A stretch of DNA of 64,000 bases, from NCBI RefSeq assembly GCF_003545715.1, contig NZ_QVNU01000003.1:1-64000 (forward strand), given 5' to 3'. The translations under genes were made by a program, and so were the position numbers. The DNA is from Taibaiella koreensis. Lineage in GTDB: Bacteria; Bacteroidota; Bacteroidia; Chitinophagales; Chitinophagaceae. This document shows, piece after piece, positions 45,306 through 53,456 of this stretch (position 1 is its first letter; each line of letters begins with the position of its first letter). The notes below the pieces were generated by a model. The model was not told the origin of the DNA. It made no database searches and saw only the letters and a list, made by a program, of their open reading frames with translations.

Positions 45306-45998
45306 ATGTCTGAAGAAGTTCCGGTGCTGCTTAAAGGCGCTCAGATATACCAGGGCAAGAGCTTAGTGCTCAGCAATGTAAACCTGGAAGTGCGCAAAGG
45401 TGAATTCTTGTATCTGATTGGCAAGACTGGAACCGGTAAATCGAGCTTACTGAAGACCCTGTACGGCGATCTGTTGCTTAAAGAGGGGGAAGGTAATGTG
45501 GCCGGCTTCAACCTGAAGGACCTGAACTGGAAAACCGTGCCCCTGCTGCGCCGCAACCTGGGCATCGTATTCCAGGACTTTCAATTGCTCACCGACCGTA
45601 ATGTGAACGACAACCTTGAGTTTGTGCTGAAAGCGACAGGCTGGAACGACAAAGCGCTGATCAAAGAAAAGATCGAGAACGTACTGGATAAAGTGGGCCT
45701 GCGGGCCAAAGGTTATAAGATGACTTATGAAATGAGTGGCGGTGAACAGCAAAGAGTTGATATTGCCCGCGCCCTGCTCAATAATCCCAAGCTGATCCTG
45801 GCCGATGAGCCCACCGGAAACCTGGACCCCGAGACTACAGATAAGATCATGCAGCTGTTGTTCACCATTTGCCGCGATTATCATACAGCGGTGGTAATGG
45901 CCACACACGACTACGGCATTCTTCAAAAATACCCGGCAAGAGTGGTGCGTATAGAACAGAATACGGTAACGGAGATCACGGCTGCAGGAATGCCATGA
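45306..45998 (+). CDS. ftsE: Cell-division ABC transporter ATPase FtsE
   Basis: 230 residues. Walker [10 protein letters not shown] (39-47), Q-loop at Gln90, signature MSGGEQQR (143-150) and Walker B LILADEP (163-169). The layout and length match FtsE/LolD-type ATPases; FtsE with FtsX controls septal peptidoglycan hydrolysis. FtsX is not adjacent, as is often so in Bacteroidetes. The last 23 bases overlap the convergent glycosyltransferase gene. A -7 box TATTTTTG lies at 45276-45283. Confidence 0.85.
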   Translation: MSEEVPVLLKGAQIYQGKSLVLSNVNLEVRKGEFLYLIGKTGTGKSSLLKTLYGDLLLKEGEGNVAGFNLKDLNWKTVPLLRRNLGIVFQDFQLLTDRNVNDNLEFVLKATGWNDKALIKEKIENVLDKVGLRAKGYKMTYEMSGGEQQRVDIARALLNNPKLILADEPTGNLDPETTDKIMQLLFTICRDYHTAVVMATHDYGILQKYPARVVRIEQNTVTEITAAGMP

Positions 45999-47097
45999 TC
46001 CGGGCTGCATTGTCCCGGTTATTGTAACGCTGCAGCAGCAAAGCTCTTCGTTTATCGATGCTTTCCCGGTCAAAAGGTTGGTTGGAAAGCGTTTCTAGCA
46101 AGCTAACGAATGCGGCGGCATCGCCGGCTACGTGACAGACTTCGGAAAGCCCCGTCCCGTGCACCATTTCGGGATTTACGATCACGTGTCTTCCGTGGAA
46201 CAAGGCATGCAGCAACTTTAATTTAAGCCCGGTAGCCTGAAAAGTAGGCAGCAGGTGGGCCTGCGCTTCTGCTACGAGCCGGGCCATGGCAGACTGCTCA
46301 GGATTGGCCACCAGCCGGCAATGTGGCAGGCGTTCGCAAGCTGCAATCACCTTCTCATCCGGGTCTTTCCCGGCAAATACAAAAGGCATAGTGCTGTGCG
46401 GGCATACTTCCTCCAGCAAGAATAAAGCCGCCTCGATATTTTCGGGGTGCCCGAGGTTGCCGTGGTATAGCGCATAGCTACCTTTGCCCGGCAGGGCGGT
46501 CACATCATTGTAAGGCTGGAAAGATGGTACATAGGCATGCTGCTTTTCCGGATAAGCCCTTTTGAAAAAATGATGATCGTGCTCAGCCACCGTCAGAAAG
46601 ACATCCGCAGCCCCAAGCCGGGCTTCCTGGCCTTTGAGCAGCAGCGCCTCGACCCGGTAATACATTTTTTTCAAAGGATTGCGCTCCCGGTCGGCCAGAT
46701 GGGTATAATACTCCTGCTCAAGGTTCTGGTTACGCATCAGTTTAAAGCGCCGGGCCAAAGAGGGATGCGACAGATAGTGGGTAGTATGTACCCCTTCAAA
46801 CAGGATCGGCGCATCGATACTTTGCAGATTGTACAGCAGCTGATCGTCCCTGCGGGAATACATCATATAAGGTAGCCGGAGGGAAAGCCCGGCCAGCCCG
46901 GTCTTGCGCCGGTAATAGAATACCTGCTCGCAATAACGTTCCATAGTCTCCGGGCGGCCTCTGCCGTATTCAAAGCAATGCAGGTAAATCTTTACGCCGG
47001 CTTCGTGCAGGTTCCTGATCTTATAGAACACATCGACCATACCCCCATAGTCGGGGGGATAAGGTACATCGGACGATATAATATGCAGGCGGATCAA
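45976..47097 (-). CDS. Glycosyltransferase family 4-like protein
   Basis: 373 residues. N-terminal Rossmann start MIRLHIISSDVPYPPDYGGM with the GG motif, and in the second half LYHGNLGHPENIEAALFLLE and VIVNPEMVHGTGLS, as in GT4/GT1-type enzymes. It should transfer a sugar in the cytoplasm during polysaccharide or glycolipid synthesis. The start codon is TTG at 47097; a stop lies six codons upstream and there is no ATG near. It converges with and overlaps ftsE by 23 bases. Confidence 0.8.
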   Translation of the reverse strand: MIRLHIISSDVPYPPDYGGMVDVFYKIRNLHEAGVKIYLHCFEYGRGRPETMERYCEQVFYYRRKTGLAGLSLRLPYMMYSRRDDQLLYNLQSIDAPILFEGVHTTHYLSHPSLARRFKLMRNQNLEQEYYTHLADRERNPLKKMYYRVEALLLKGQEARLGAADVFLTVAEHDHHFFKRAYPEKQHAYVPSFQPYNDVTALPGKGSYALYHGNLGHPENIEAALFLLEEVCPHSTMPFVFAGKDPDEKVIAACERLPHCRLVANPEQSAMARLVAEAQAHLLPTFQATGLKLKLLHALFHGRHVIVNPEMVHGTGLSEVCHVAGDAAAFVSLLETLSNQPFDRESIDKRRALLLQRYNNRDNAARIMAFLQP

Positions 47098-47131
47098 AAT
47101 GATAAAAGATTAAGTGACGATATCCCGGTAT

Positions 47132-47225
47132 GGGCATATGACCATAGATCAACGTTCTAATAATTAACCCAAAGAATCATTTTTCATTGCACCTGTTTTT
47201 GGGCTGGATTCCTATATCCGATAGT
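47132..47225. repeat. Composite of two dispersed repeats
   Basis: 47132-47165 matches 34699-34732 with two differences in 34 bases. 47205-47225 (ttcctatatccgatagtc) is a partial reverse complement of the start of the repeats at 8908 and 34481. The 137-base gap between the two glycosyltransferase genes is made mainly of these remnants. Confidence 0.65.
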
Positions 47226-47234
47226 CATTAAAAA

Positions 47235-48308
47235 TTATTTCTCGTCAAAAAGATGCTCGTACACTGCTTTTAGGCGCTTTTCCTCTTCCTGCCAGCAGTA
47301 AACTTCCCTTGCCTTCAACGCGTTTTGCTGCAGACGCAGATGATAAGCTTCGTCGTGCACCAGTTGGTTCAGCGCTTTGGCTATACTGTCTATGGTCGGT
47401 GTTTCGATGAGACAGGCCAGCTCGAAACGCGCATTGACACTTTCATATTCGGGGTAAGCCATACACAGTTGCGGCACGCCGCTATGCATATAATCAAAAA
47501 AGCGGTTGGCCATCGACAGCCGGTTGCTGGGACCTATTGCCTCAAATAAAGTGATGCCGGCCCAGGCATTCAGGGTGTACTCGCGCAACTGATCGGGCGG
47601 TACATAGCCCTTAAAGCTGATCTTATCTTCAAGCTGGTACTTTTTGACCAGCGCTATCGCTTCCTTGTAAAAATTACCGTCGCCGCAAATGATCAGCGGA
47701 ACATCCACTTGCTGCATCGCCGGGATCAGGTACTCAAAGCAACGGCCTATATTGACTGCTCCCTGGTACAGGATGAATTTTTCCCGCTTTCCGGGAAGAC
47801 TAAGCGGGCGAAGAACGGTAGCGTTGCGTACAACCTCGTATCGGACGCCGTACTTTTCCCGGAAATAAGCCGCATAACATTCACCTATGGTATAACCTGC
47901 AGGAAAACGGGGAACGGAAAAGCGCTCAATACGGTCCCATATCTTTTTCTCTTTTGGCCGTGTGACTACTTCCTGCATTTCGGTGAACAGCTCATGCGCA
48001 TCGTATACGCGTTTAATGCCTCTTATCCTGGAAACCAAATAAACAGGCAATATGGTATCCAGATCGATCGCGCAAAGAGCATCGGCCTTACGGAACAGAA
48101 GATGCCAGAACAGCCGGAGCCAATAAAGGACGTACATCATCTTTCCCTTGCCGGGGCCAATGCGCAGCCGTTTCAAACGAAAGGGTTGCTCCCGCAGGGG
48201 TATGCTGTTACGGTGTGCCCTCCCGATGAGCGTGACGTCGTAACCCGCCTCGGTGAGCGACCGGCAGATCCGGATCATACGCTGATCATAATTCAGATCG
48301 TTGATCAC
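47235..48308 (-). CDS. Glycosyltransferase family 4 protein (start uncertain)
   Basis: 357 residues from the GTG at 48308. Upstream in frame lie LEKKRIILTV residues with a CTG at 48335 before a stop; these would complete the first beta strand normal for this fold (KRIILTVINDLNYDQRM), so the true start may be CTG 48335 or another non-ATG codon. Family blocks: YDAHELFTEM, GECYAAYFREKYG, VVRNATVL, ILYQGAVNIGRCFEYLIPAM and GITLFEAIGPSNRLSMANRF. It should act in cell-surface polysaccharide assembly with its neighbour. Confidence 0.8.
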   Translation of the reverse strand: MINDLNYDQRMIRICRSLTEAGYDVTLIGRAHRNSIPLREQPFRLKRLRIGPGKGKMMYVLYWLRLFWHLLFRKADALCAIDLDTILPVYLVSRIRGIKRVYDAHELFTEMQEVVTRPKEKKIWDRIERFSVPRFPAGYTIGECYAAYFREKYGVRYEVVRNATVLRPLSLPGKREKFILYQGAVNIGRCFEYLIPAMQQVDVPLIICGDGNFYKEAIALVKKYQLEDKISFKGYVPPDQLREYTLNAWAGITLFEAIGPSNRLSMANRFFDYMHSGVPQLCMAYPEYESVNARFELACLIETPTIDSIAKALNQLVHDEAYHLRLQQNALKAREVYCWQEEEKRLKAVYEHLFDEK

Positions 48309-48394
48309 GGTCAGTATGATTCTTTTCTTTTCCAGAACGGGAAATATTGGTTATCGGTTTGGGGACGCTAAGTTAAACCGGTGTCATTAATAAA

Positions 48395-48418
48395 AAAAGG
48401 GGCAATGCTGCCCCTTTT
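48395..48418. terminator. Terminator downstream of ppiD
   Basis: A 10-bp stem AAAAGGGGCA (48395-48404) with TGCCCCTTTT (48409-48418) and 4-base loop; on the minus strand it ends in a T run. Confidence 0.85.
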
Positions 48419-48441
48419 CAAAAATTATTCTCAAATGAAAA

Positions 48442-50559
48442 TTAATAAATTTTAGAGCGGGTGTCTTCCACTTCCGCTTTTTCACGGAGGCCGTTAAGCA
48501 CCATACTTGAAGCGTTGTTTTTAACGCCGTACTCAAGCATCTGGCGTTCAACAGCCAGGTTACGTGGCTGCTGATCGGTGATGGCGCTGCGACCCAGAAC
48601 ATTGATGAAGAATACCCCATCCTGTCCCGATATAGCCGGAGAAAGTGTATTTTCTTTGAATGTTTTGCAGAAAGAATAGCCGACTACTTTCGGCTCATTG
48701 CCCATGTTGGGAACGAAGGCACGAATGAAGCTCAGTGAATCGGCAGTACCTACCTGCAGGTTCTCTGCCTGTGCGATCGCTTCAAGCGTCGTCTTACCTT
48801 TTGCCTTCTGTTTCAGGATCTCGGCTTTCTTCTCTTTTTTCACATAGCCTTCCAGTATGGGCCTCGTTTGGCTATTGATGGGCGCCATACCTGGTTCCAT
48901 AATGCTCGTGAGCTTGGCCACTATATATTTATCACCTACGGCATATACGCTGGACACATCGCCAAGCTTAGCATCGTAAGCCCACTTCACCAGGTCGCGT
49001 GAAGCGCCCAGCCCATTCACTGCATAACTGTTCTTGTTCAATCCGCCGGCAGGGATAGCACTGTAGCCATTGGCTTTAACGGCCTTGTCGAAACCCGATG
49101 TGGCCTGGCTGGCAAATTGTGTCGCTTTGGCCGAGATCGCATTCTGTGTATTGTCGCTGGTAGCGAGCTCCCTGGCTACGAAGGCGATCCTGGTGGAGGC
49201 TTCGGGCGCGCCCTGGTGCAGGATCTCAATGTAGTGATAGCCCAGTTCCGTCTTTACGATCTTCGATTCACCGGTATGGCCCTGTTCAAATACGAAGTCT
49301 CCGAATTCTTTTGCCAGGCTGCCTTTCTGCCCCAGGGGGAAGTCGTATTCGCCGCCTTTATTTTTACTACCAGCATCATCGGAATAAGTAGCTGCGAGGG
49401 AATCAAATTTAGCGCCTGCTTTCACCATGGCCATTACGCTGTCGATACGGGCCTTGGCAGCAGTATCGGAAAAGAAGCGTCCGCCTTCTCCCAGCTGCCT
49501 GGTTGCAATAAGAATGTGGCGGCATTTTACAGAATCAGGAAAAGATTTCCTGTCCTTGATCTTGGCAAGCATATAGTTATTCCCGTCGTAAAACGGACCA
49601 ACTATGCTATTCACCGGGGCGCTCATCAGCTCATCCACATTGGGAATGCTCTGCAGCTGCTGCTTGGTGAAATAAGCGATAGGGATCTGGCTCTGGGAAT
49701 TACGGTTTACAAAATCAGTATCGTTGGTGGCCACGGCAAATTCAGTCTTCAGCTTATCCAGCGCAGCAAAAGTGCTGGCAGAATCTTCGGCAGAAGGCTG
49801 GATCGTAAAGCTTACGAAATCGATGGCCCGACTGGCTTCTCTTACCTGGAACATGGCCTTGTGGGCTTCCATGTATTTTTTAATATCGTCGTCGCTTACC
49901 TTGGCCTGGTCATCGGGAACCAGGGTATAGGGTAGCTTCACGTAGTTGATTTTAGCCAGTGTGTTACGTGAGGTGTGCTGGTCGTCCAGCATGAACTTAG
50001 GAATGTAGATCGCACCGGTAACCATCGTATTGAACTTGGTAGTATAGCGGCTCTTAACCAAACCTGCCTCGAAAGCATCCCATTGTTTCTTGGACTCGGG
50101 ATTCCGTTTGATCTGCTGGATCTGGGCTGCCACTTCCTGGGGGTTGAAAACGCCCGTTTGCTGGTTGGTGAACATTTGCTTGATGGTAGGGTCGGGGTTG
50201 GGACCACTTACCATGTCTTTCAGTTCGGCCGATCCGACGGTGATGCCCAGCTTTTGACTGATATCATTGAGCAGACGTTCGCTTACCATCTCGTTCCAGA
50301 CCTGGTCGCGCAACTGTGCCTGTGTATTTTCATCAACTGTAGCATTGGGATTCTGGCGTTTCATTTCATCTTCCCGCTGCTTTACGGCAACATCATAGTC
50401 CCGGGCATCGATCTTTTCACCATTGACCTTACCAATGGTTGTAGAGCGGGAGCCGCCTCCTTTGCCATAGTCCATCAAGATGAAACCCACCAATGCGATC
50501 ACGATCACGCCACCGGCCAGCTTCGCATATTTATCCCGTATTTTCTGAATTACTGCCAT
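48442..50559 (-). CDS. ppiD: Periplasmic folding chaperone, SurA/PpiD-type peptidyl-prolyl isomerase
   Basis: 705 residues from the ATG at 50559; the longer start crosses a promoter. A cytoplasmic start and one membrane segment (15-31, AGGVIVIALVGFILMDYG) anchor a large periplasmic part: SurA-N-like helical region (VNGEKIDARDYDVAVKQRE), then the parvulin domain VKCRHILIATRQLGEGGRFF and GGEYDFPLGQKGSLAKEFGD, then a C-terminal region. It assists folding of outer-membrane proteins. A perfect promoter (50621-50593) and a terminator frame it as a single gene. Confidence 0.9.
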   Translation of the reverse strand: MAVIQKIRDKYAKLAGGVIVIALVGFILMDYGKGGGSRSTTIGKVNGEKIDARDYDVAVKQREDEMKRQNPNATVDENTQAQLRDQVWNEMVSERLLNDISQKLGITVGSAELKDMVSGPNPDPTIKQMFTNQQTGVFNPQEVAAQIQQIKRNPESKKQWDAFEAGLVKSRYTTKFNTMVTGAIYIPKFMLDDQHTSRNTLAKINYVKLPYTLVPDDQAKVSDDDIKKYMEAHKAMFQVREASRAIDFVSFTIQPSAEDSASTFAALDKLKTEFAVATNDTDFVNRNSQSQIPIAYFTKQQLQSIPNVDELMSAPVNSIVGPFYDGNNYMLAKIKDRKSFPDSVKCRHILIATRQLGEGGRFFSDTAAKARIDSVMAMVKAGAKFDSLAATYSDDAGSKNKGGEYDFPLGQKGSLAKEFGDFVFEQGHTGESKIVKTELGYHYIEILHQGAPEASTRIAFVARELATSDNTQNAISAKATQFASQATSGFDKAVKANGYSAIPAGGLNKNSYAVNGLGASRDLVKWAYDAKLGDVSSVYAVGDKYIVAKLTSIMEPGMAPINSQTRPILEGYVKKEKKAEILKQKAKGKTTLEAIAQAENLQVGTADSLSFIRAFVPNMGNEPKVVGYSFCKTFKENTLSPAISGQDGVFFINVLGRSAITDQQPRNLAVERQMLEYGVKNNASSMVLNGLREKAEVEDTRSKIY

Positions 50560-50592
50560 AGTAAAATGAAGTACACAATTATCGAAAGTGCG

Positions 50593-50621
50593 CAAATGTA
50601 ATGGAAAAATTGGAAAAACAA
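50593..50621 (-). promoter_or_regulatory. Promoter of ppiD
   Basis: TTG (50621-50619), 18 bases, TACATTTG (50600-50593) on the minus strand, matching the Bacteroidetes consensus; the ATG is at 50559. Confidence 0.75.
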
Positions 50622-50752
50622 ATCCTTTACCGGTCTCCTACGCTAAATTATATAGAAAAATAATGTCTTTTATACCTTAAATAGCTTAACGGGAGCAGTA
50701 GAGGAAGCCTCCATGAGCCGGAAATGTTGCAGCATTCCGGGACGGGCCGGCG

Positions 50753-50774
50753 AGCTACCCGGAAGCGGGTAGCT
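50753..50774. other. Strong 9-bp hairpin without T run
   Basis: AGCTACCCG (50753-50761), loop GAAG, CGGGTAGCT (50766-50774). It stands alone in the 325-base gap between ppiD and the first T9SS cargo gene; the rest of the gap shows nothing else. It may be a regulatory leader element or a chance palindrome. Confidence 0.55.
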
Positions 50775-50884
50775 GCTTGCTACCGGCATCAGATCATTTT
50801 GGCAAGCAGCTTGTGGTCCCTTGCGCAAAAGAACCCGGATCTCGCGCCAGGCCTATAATTTGGCGGTATCTAAACGCGAATTTT

Positions 50885-51649
50885 ATGAAAAAGAGAAAAT
50901 TGTACCTTGCTCTGGCAGCCGTTCTGGCTTCCTTTAACGGGTTTGCACACAAGGATTGCGACCTGGCTGTATCGATGACCCCATCGGCGGGCTATTCCAC
51001 CACCGTAAATTATGGTGACTCTTGTTTTTTCGATCTCAAGATCACCAATAACGGGCCCGATGTGCTCACTATTACCGATAGTCTCTTCCTCGGTATGGTG
51101 GGTACTTCATCCATTTCCCTCATCATTCCCCCGGGGCCGATCCCCAACGGCGGCTCTTTTACGCTGGTCAAAAAAACCTATGCCGCGCACGACATCGATA
51201 CGCTGCGGGCTGCCGACAAAGTTGTTGGCGCCTGTTTCGTGCTGCTGAAGCAATCAGACATCCTTGTCGGCAATCCGCCCAGGCCGGTTACGGAAACGTA
51301 CGAAGATACAAGGGCAGCCAATGATACCGCCTGTTTCAGGGTTACCCTCAAAAAGCGTCCGGCAAATGGTATAGCCGGCCCGGGCCTTGCCACGGAGTCC
51401 TTACAGCTATACCCCAATCCGGCGCGGGATGAAGTGCGTTTTGATCTGAAACCCGACAATACCGCACCCGTACTGGTGTCCGTCAAAGATATTACCGGAA
51501 GGGAAGTTCGGCGGCAGGATTTCGGAGTACTGCGCAACGCTGCGACCAATGTCGCACTAGATGTAAGAGGACTTAAGCCAGGTCTGTACTTTGTTGAATG
51601 GTGCAACGGTAACCGTAGGGCCACAGGCAAGCTTGTGATCGGACATTAA
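50885..51649 (+). CDS. T9SS cargo protein, type A sorting domain (paralogue 1)
   Basis: 254 residues from the ATG at 50885 (signal peptide MKKRKLYLALAAVLASFNGFA). A CARDB-like/DUF11-like beta domain (DLAVSMTPSAGYSTTVNYGD) is followed by a type A C-terminal domain beginning LQLYPNPARDEVRFDL and ending TGKLVIGH. The product should be secreted through the type IX system. It shares its architecture with the next two genes; a motif ctataatttggcgg upstream recurs before the second copy. Function unknown. Confidence 0.8.
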   Translation: MKKRKLYLALAAVLASFNGFAHKDCDLAVSMTPSAGYSTTVNYGDSCFFDLKITNNGPDVLTITDSLFLGMVGTSSISLIIPPGPIPNGGSFTLVKKTYAAHDIDTLRAADKVVGACFVLLKQSDILVGNPPRPVTETYEDTRAANDTACFRVTLKKRPANGIAGPGLATESLQLYPNPARDEVRFDLKPDNTAPVLVSVKDITGREVRRQDFGVLRNAATNVALDVRGLKPGLYFVEWCNGNRRATGKLVIGH

Positions 51650-51790
51650 ATACGGTACCAGCTTTTTTGTTTTAGAGGAATGGCTGTTTGCGTGTGATTT
51701 CTTGCTGAAAATCAAAAAGGCAGGCATCAGGATTGGAATACATAGAACTTTGTCTATAATTTAGCGGGTAAATCTTTAAAAGCAATATTG

Positions 51791-52561
51791 ATGAAAAAAA
51801 TTAAACTCTTTTTGGTGGCTGCAGGCTTGCTCTGTACAGCAACCGGCTTTGCCCAAAAGCAGTGCAACCTGGGGATCACGGTTACGGCTTCAGCAGGATA
51901 TTCAACAACACTTAACTACAAGGATACCTGCTTTTTCGATGTGAAGATCCAGAATAATGGCACCGCAGCACTGGCTACCACCGATACAATCGTAGTGGGC
52001 CTTTTGGGTACCACAACGCTGATACCTTTGGTACCTGCCGGCGCCATTGCCAGCGGTCAATCGTTTACTGCCACGAAATCGTTCCGGGTAATACATACCA
52101 TCGATACCCTGAAAGCTGCTGATCTTACCGGCACTGTCTGCGCCGTTTTGCGTAAGCAGGCAGATATTACCGTTGGCACTCCGCCCCGGCCGCTCACTGT
52201 TACGTATACCGACAACGTAGCCACCAACGATACGTCATGCAATACCATAACATTGAAGAAACGCCCGAACAATGGCATCTTCGAATGGGGTAGCGGCAGC
52301 AACGAGGCCCTGGCCTTATACCCCAACCCCGCCAGCGGCGAAGTGAAGTTTGACATCAAAGCCGATAAGGCAGAGAACGTGGTATTGTCTGTGAAAGATA
52401 TCACCGGTCGTGAAGTAGCCCGCAAAGATTACGGAAAGCTTCCCGTAGGCGTTAATACTACTTTGCGTCTCGACGTTAGCCATCTGAACGCCGGTCTTTA
52501 CCTTGTCGAGTGGAACAGCGGCGACCGCCGCGCCACGGGCAAGCTGACCATCAGTCGCTAA
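51791..52561 (+). CDS. T9SS cargo protein, type A sorting domain (paralogue 2)
   Basis: 256 residues from the ATG at 51791 (signal peptide ending TATGFAQ). Closely similar to paralogue 1 through the beta domain (AGYSTTLNYKDTCFFDVKI) and the sorting domain (ALYPNPASGEVKFDIKAD, ending TGKLTISR), indicating a recent duplication. A strong terminator follows. Confidence 0.8.
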   Translation: MKKIKLFLVAAGLLCTATGFAQKQCNLGITVTASAGYSTTLNYKDTCFFDVKIQNNGTAALATTDTIVVGLLGTTTLIPLVPAGAIASGQSFTATKSFRVIHTIDTLKAADLTGTVCAVLRKQADITVGTPPRPLTVTYTDNVATNDTSCNTITLKKRPNNGIFEWGSGSNEALALYPNPASGEVKFDIKADKAENVVLSVKDITGREVARKDYGKLPVGVNTTLRLDVSHLNAGLYLVEWNSGDRRATGKLTISR

Positions 52562-52581
52562 GACGGTAAGATTTAACATTA

Positions 52582-52617
52582 AAAGCATTGATACTACCGT
52601 ATATCAATGCTTTTTTG
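52582..52617 (+). terminator. Terminator of T9SS paralogue 2
   Basis: A perfect 13-bp stem AAAAGCATTGATA (52582-52594) with TATCAATGCTTTT (52603-52615), then two more T. Confidence 0.9.
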
Positions 52618-52648
52618 TTTAATTTGCAACGAAACTATATAATTAATT

Positions 52649-53386
52649 ATGAAGTCCGGAAATTTACTCTGTACCGCTTTGCTGCTGCTTGCCGGCGCCG
52701 GCAGCGTACAGGCGCAGCCAAAGAAATGCGATATGAGTATTACGCTCATGACGCCGGCCGAAGGAGCGGTGATCAATGCGTATGCCACATTCAACATTAC
52801 CGTAAAGATAGATAACATAGGACCCGACGACCTAGCCGCAGGCGATACCGTTTGGTACAATACGCCATCGATGCCCTATGCGCAACTGAAGCCTTTCCTG
52901 CTGCAGCAGGCCATCCTCTCGGGGGGCAGCGCTACCTTGATCCTGGCCACGAGCACCAATGTAACGAACAATCCCGGCGATGTTACCGAGCCCTATTGCG
53001 TACGGGTAGTCAGCAACCCCAGCAATACCGGCACTTTTATTGATACGACAGTAACCAATAATAATTCCAGTTGTAATAATGTAACGTTTAAAGCGCTTCC
53101 TGCCAGCGGTATTAATGAGGCGGATGCTGCGAAAACGCGTCTGACGCTGTATCCCAATCCTGCCCGCAATACGGTACAAATTGCATGGGCCGGTACTGCG
53201 GCTGACCGCCCGGTGATAAGCCTGTCCGACCTTTCGGGCCGGCAGCTTGCGGTAAAAGGCACAGGCCAGGCACTCTCCGGCAAAGAGAAGCTGTCGCTGG
53301 ATATTTCGGCGCTGCAGCCGGGTATGTACCTGGTGACGATCTATAACGGCGGTCTTCGCGCCGCGGGCCGTTTCATCAAGCAATAA
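52649..53386 (+). CDS. T9SS cargo protein, type A sorting domain (paralogue 3)
   Basis: 245 residues, the most diverged of the three: signal peptide (MKSGNLLCTALLLLAGAGSV, then QAQ), beta domain (CDMSITLMTPAEGAVINAYA, TFNITVKIDNIGPDDL) and type A sorting domain (TLYPNPARNTVQIAWAG, ending RFIKQ). Its own terminator (below) makes it a separate unit. Confidence 0.8.
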   Translation: MKSGNLLCTALLLLAGAGSVQAQPKKCDMSITLMTPAEGAVINAYATFNITVKIDNIGPDDLAAGDTVWYNTPSMPYAQLKPFLLQQAILSGGSATLILATSTNVTNNPGDVTEPYCVRVVSNPSNTGTFIDTTVTNNNSSCNNVTFKALPASGINEADAAKTRLTLYPNPARNTVQIAWAGTAADRPVISLSDLSGRQLAVKGTGQALSGKEKLSLDISALQPGMYLVTIYNGGLRAAGRFIKQ

Positions 53387-53404
53387 CCTGAACGAAATGA
53401 AATG

Positions 53405-53435
53405 GAGGCGCCCGTTGAAGGCGCCTCTTTTGTTT
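53405..53435 (+). terminator. Terminator of T9SS paralogue 3
   Basis: An 8-bp stem GAGGCGCC (53405-53412) with GGCGCCTC (53420-53427), then ttttgtttt. Confidence 0.85.
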
Positions 53436-53456
53436 TAGCTTATCTTGCACCATCTG

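Noticed and set aside
46183-46195. Sixth parS site (cacgtg core)
   Set aside because: Only the central hexamer matches; the flanks differ and it lies in a coding region.
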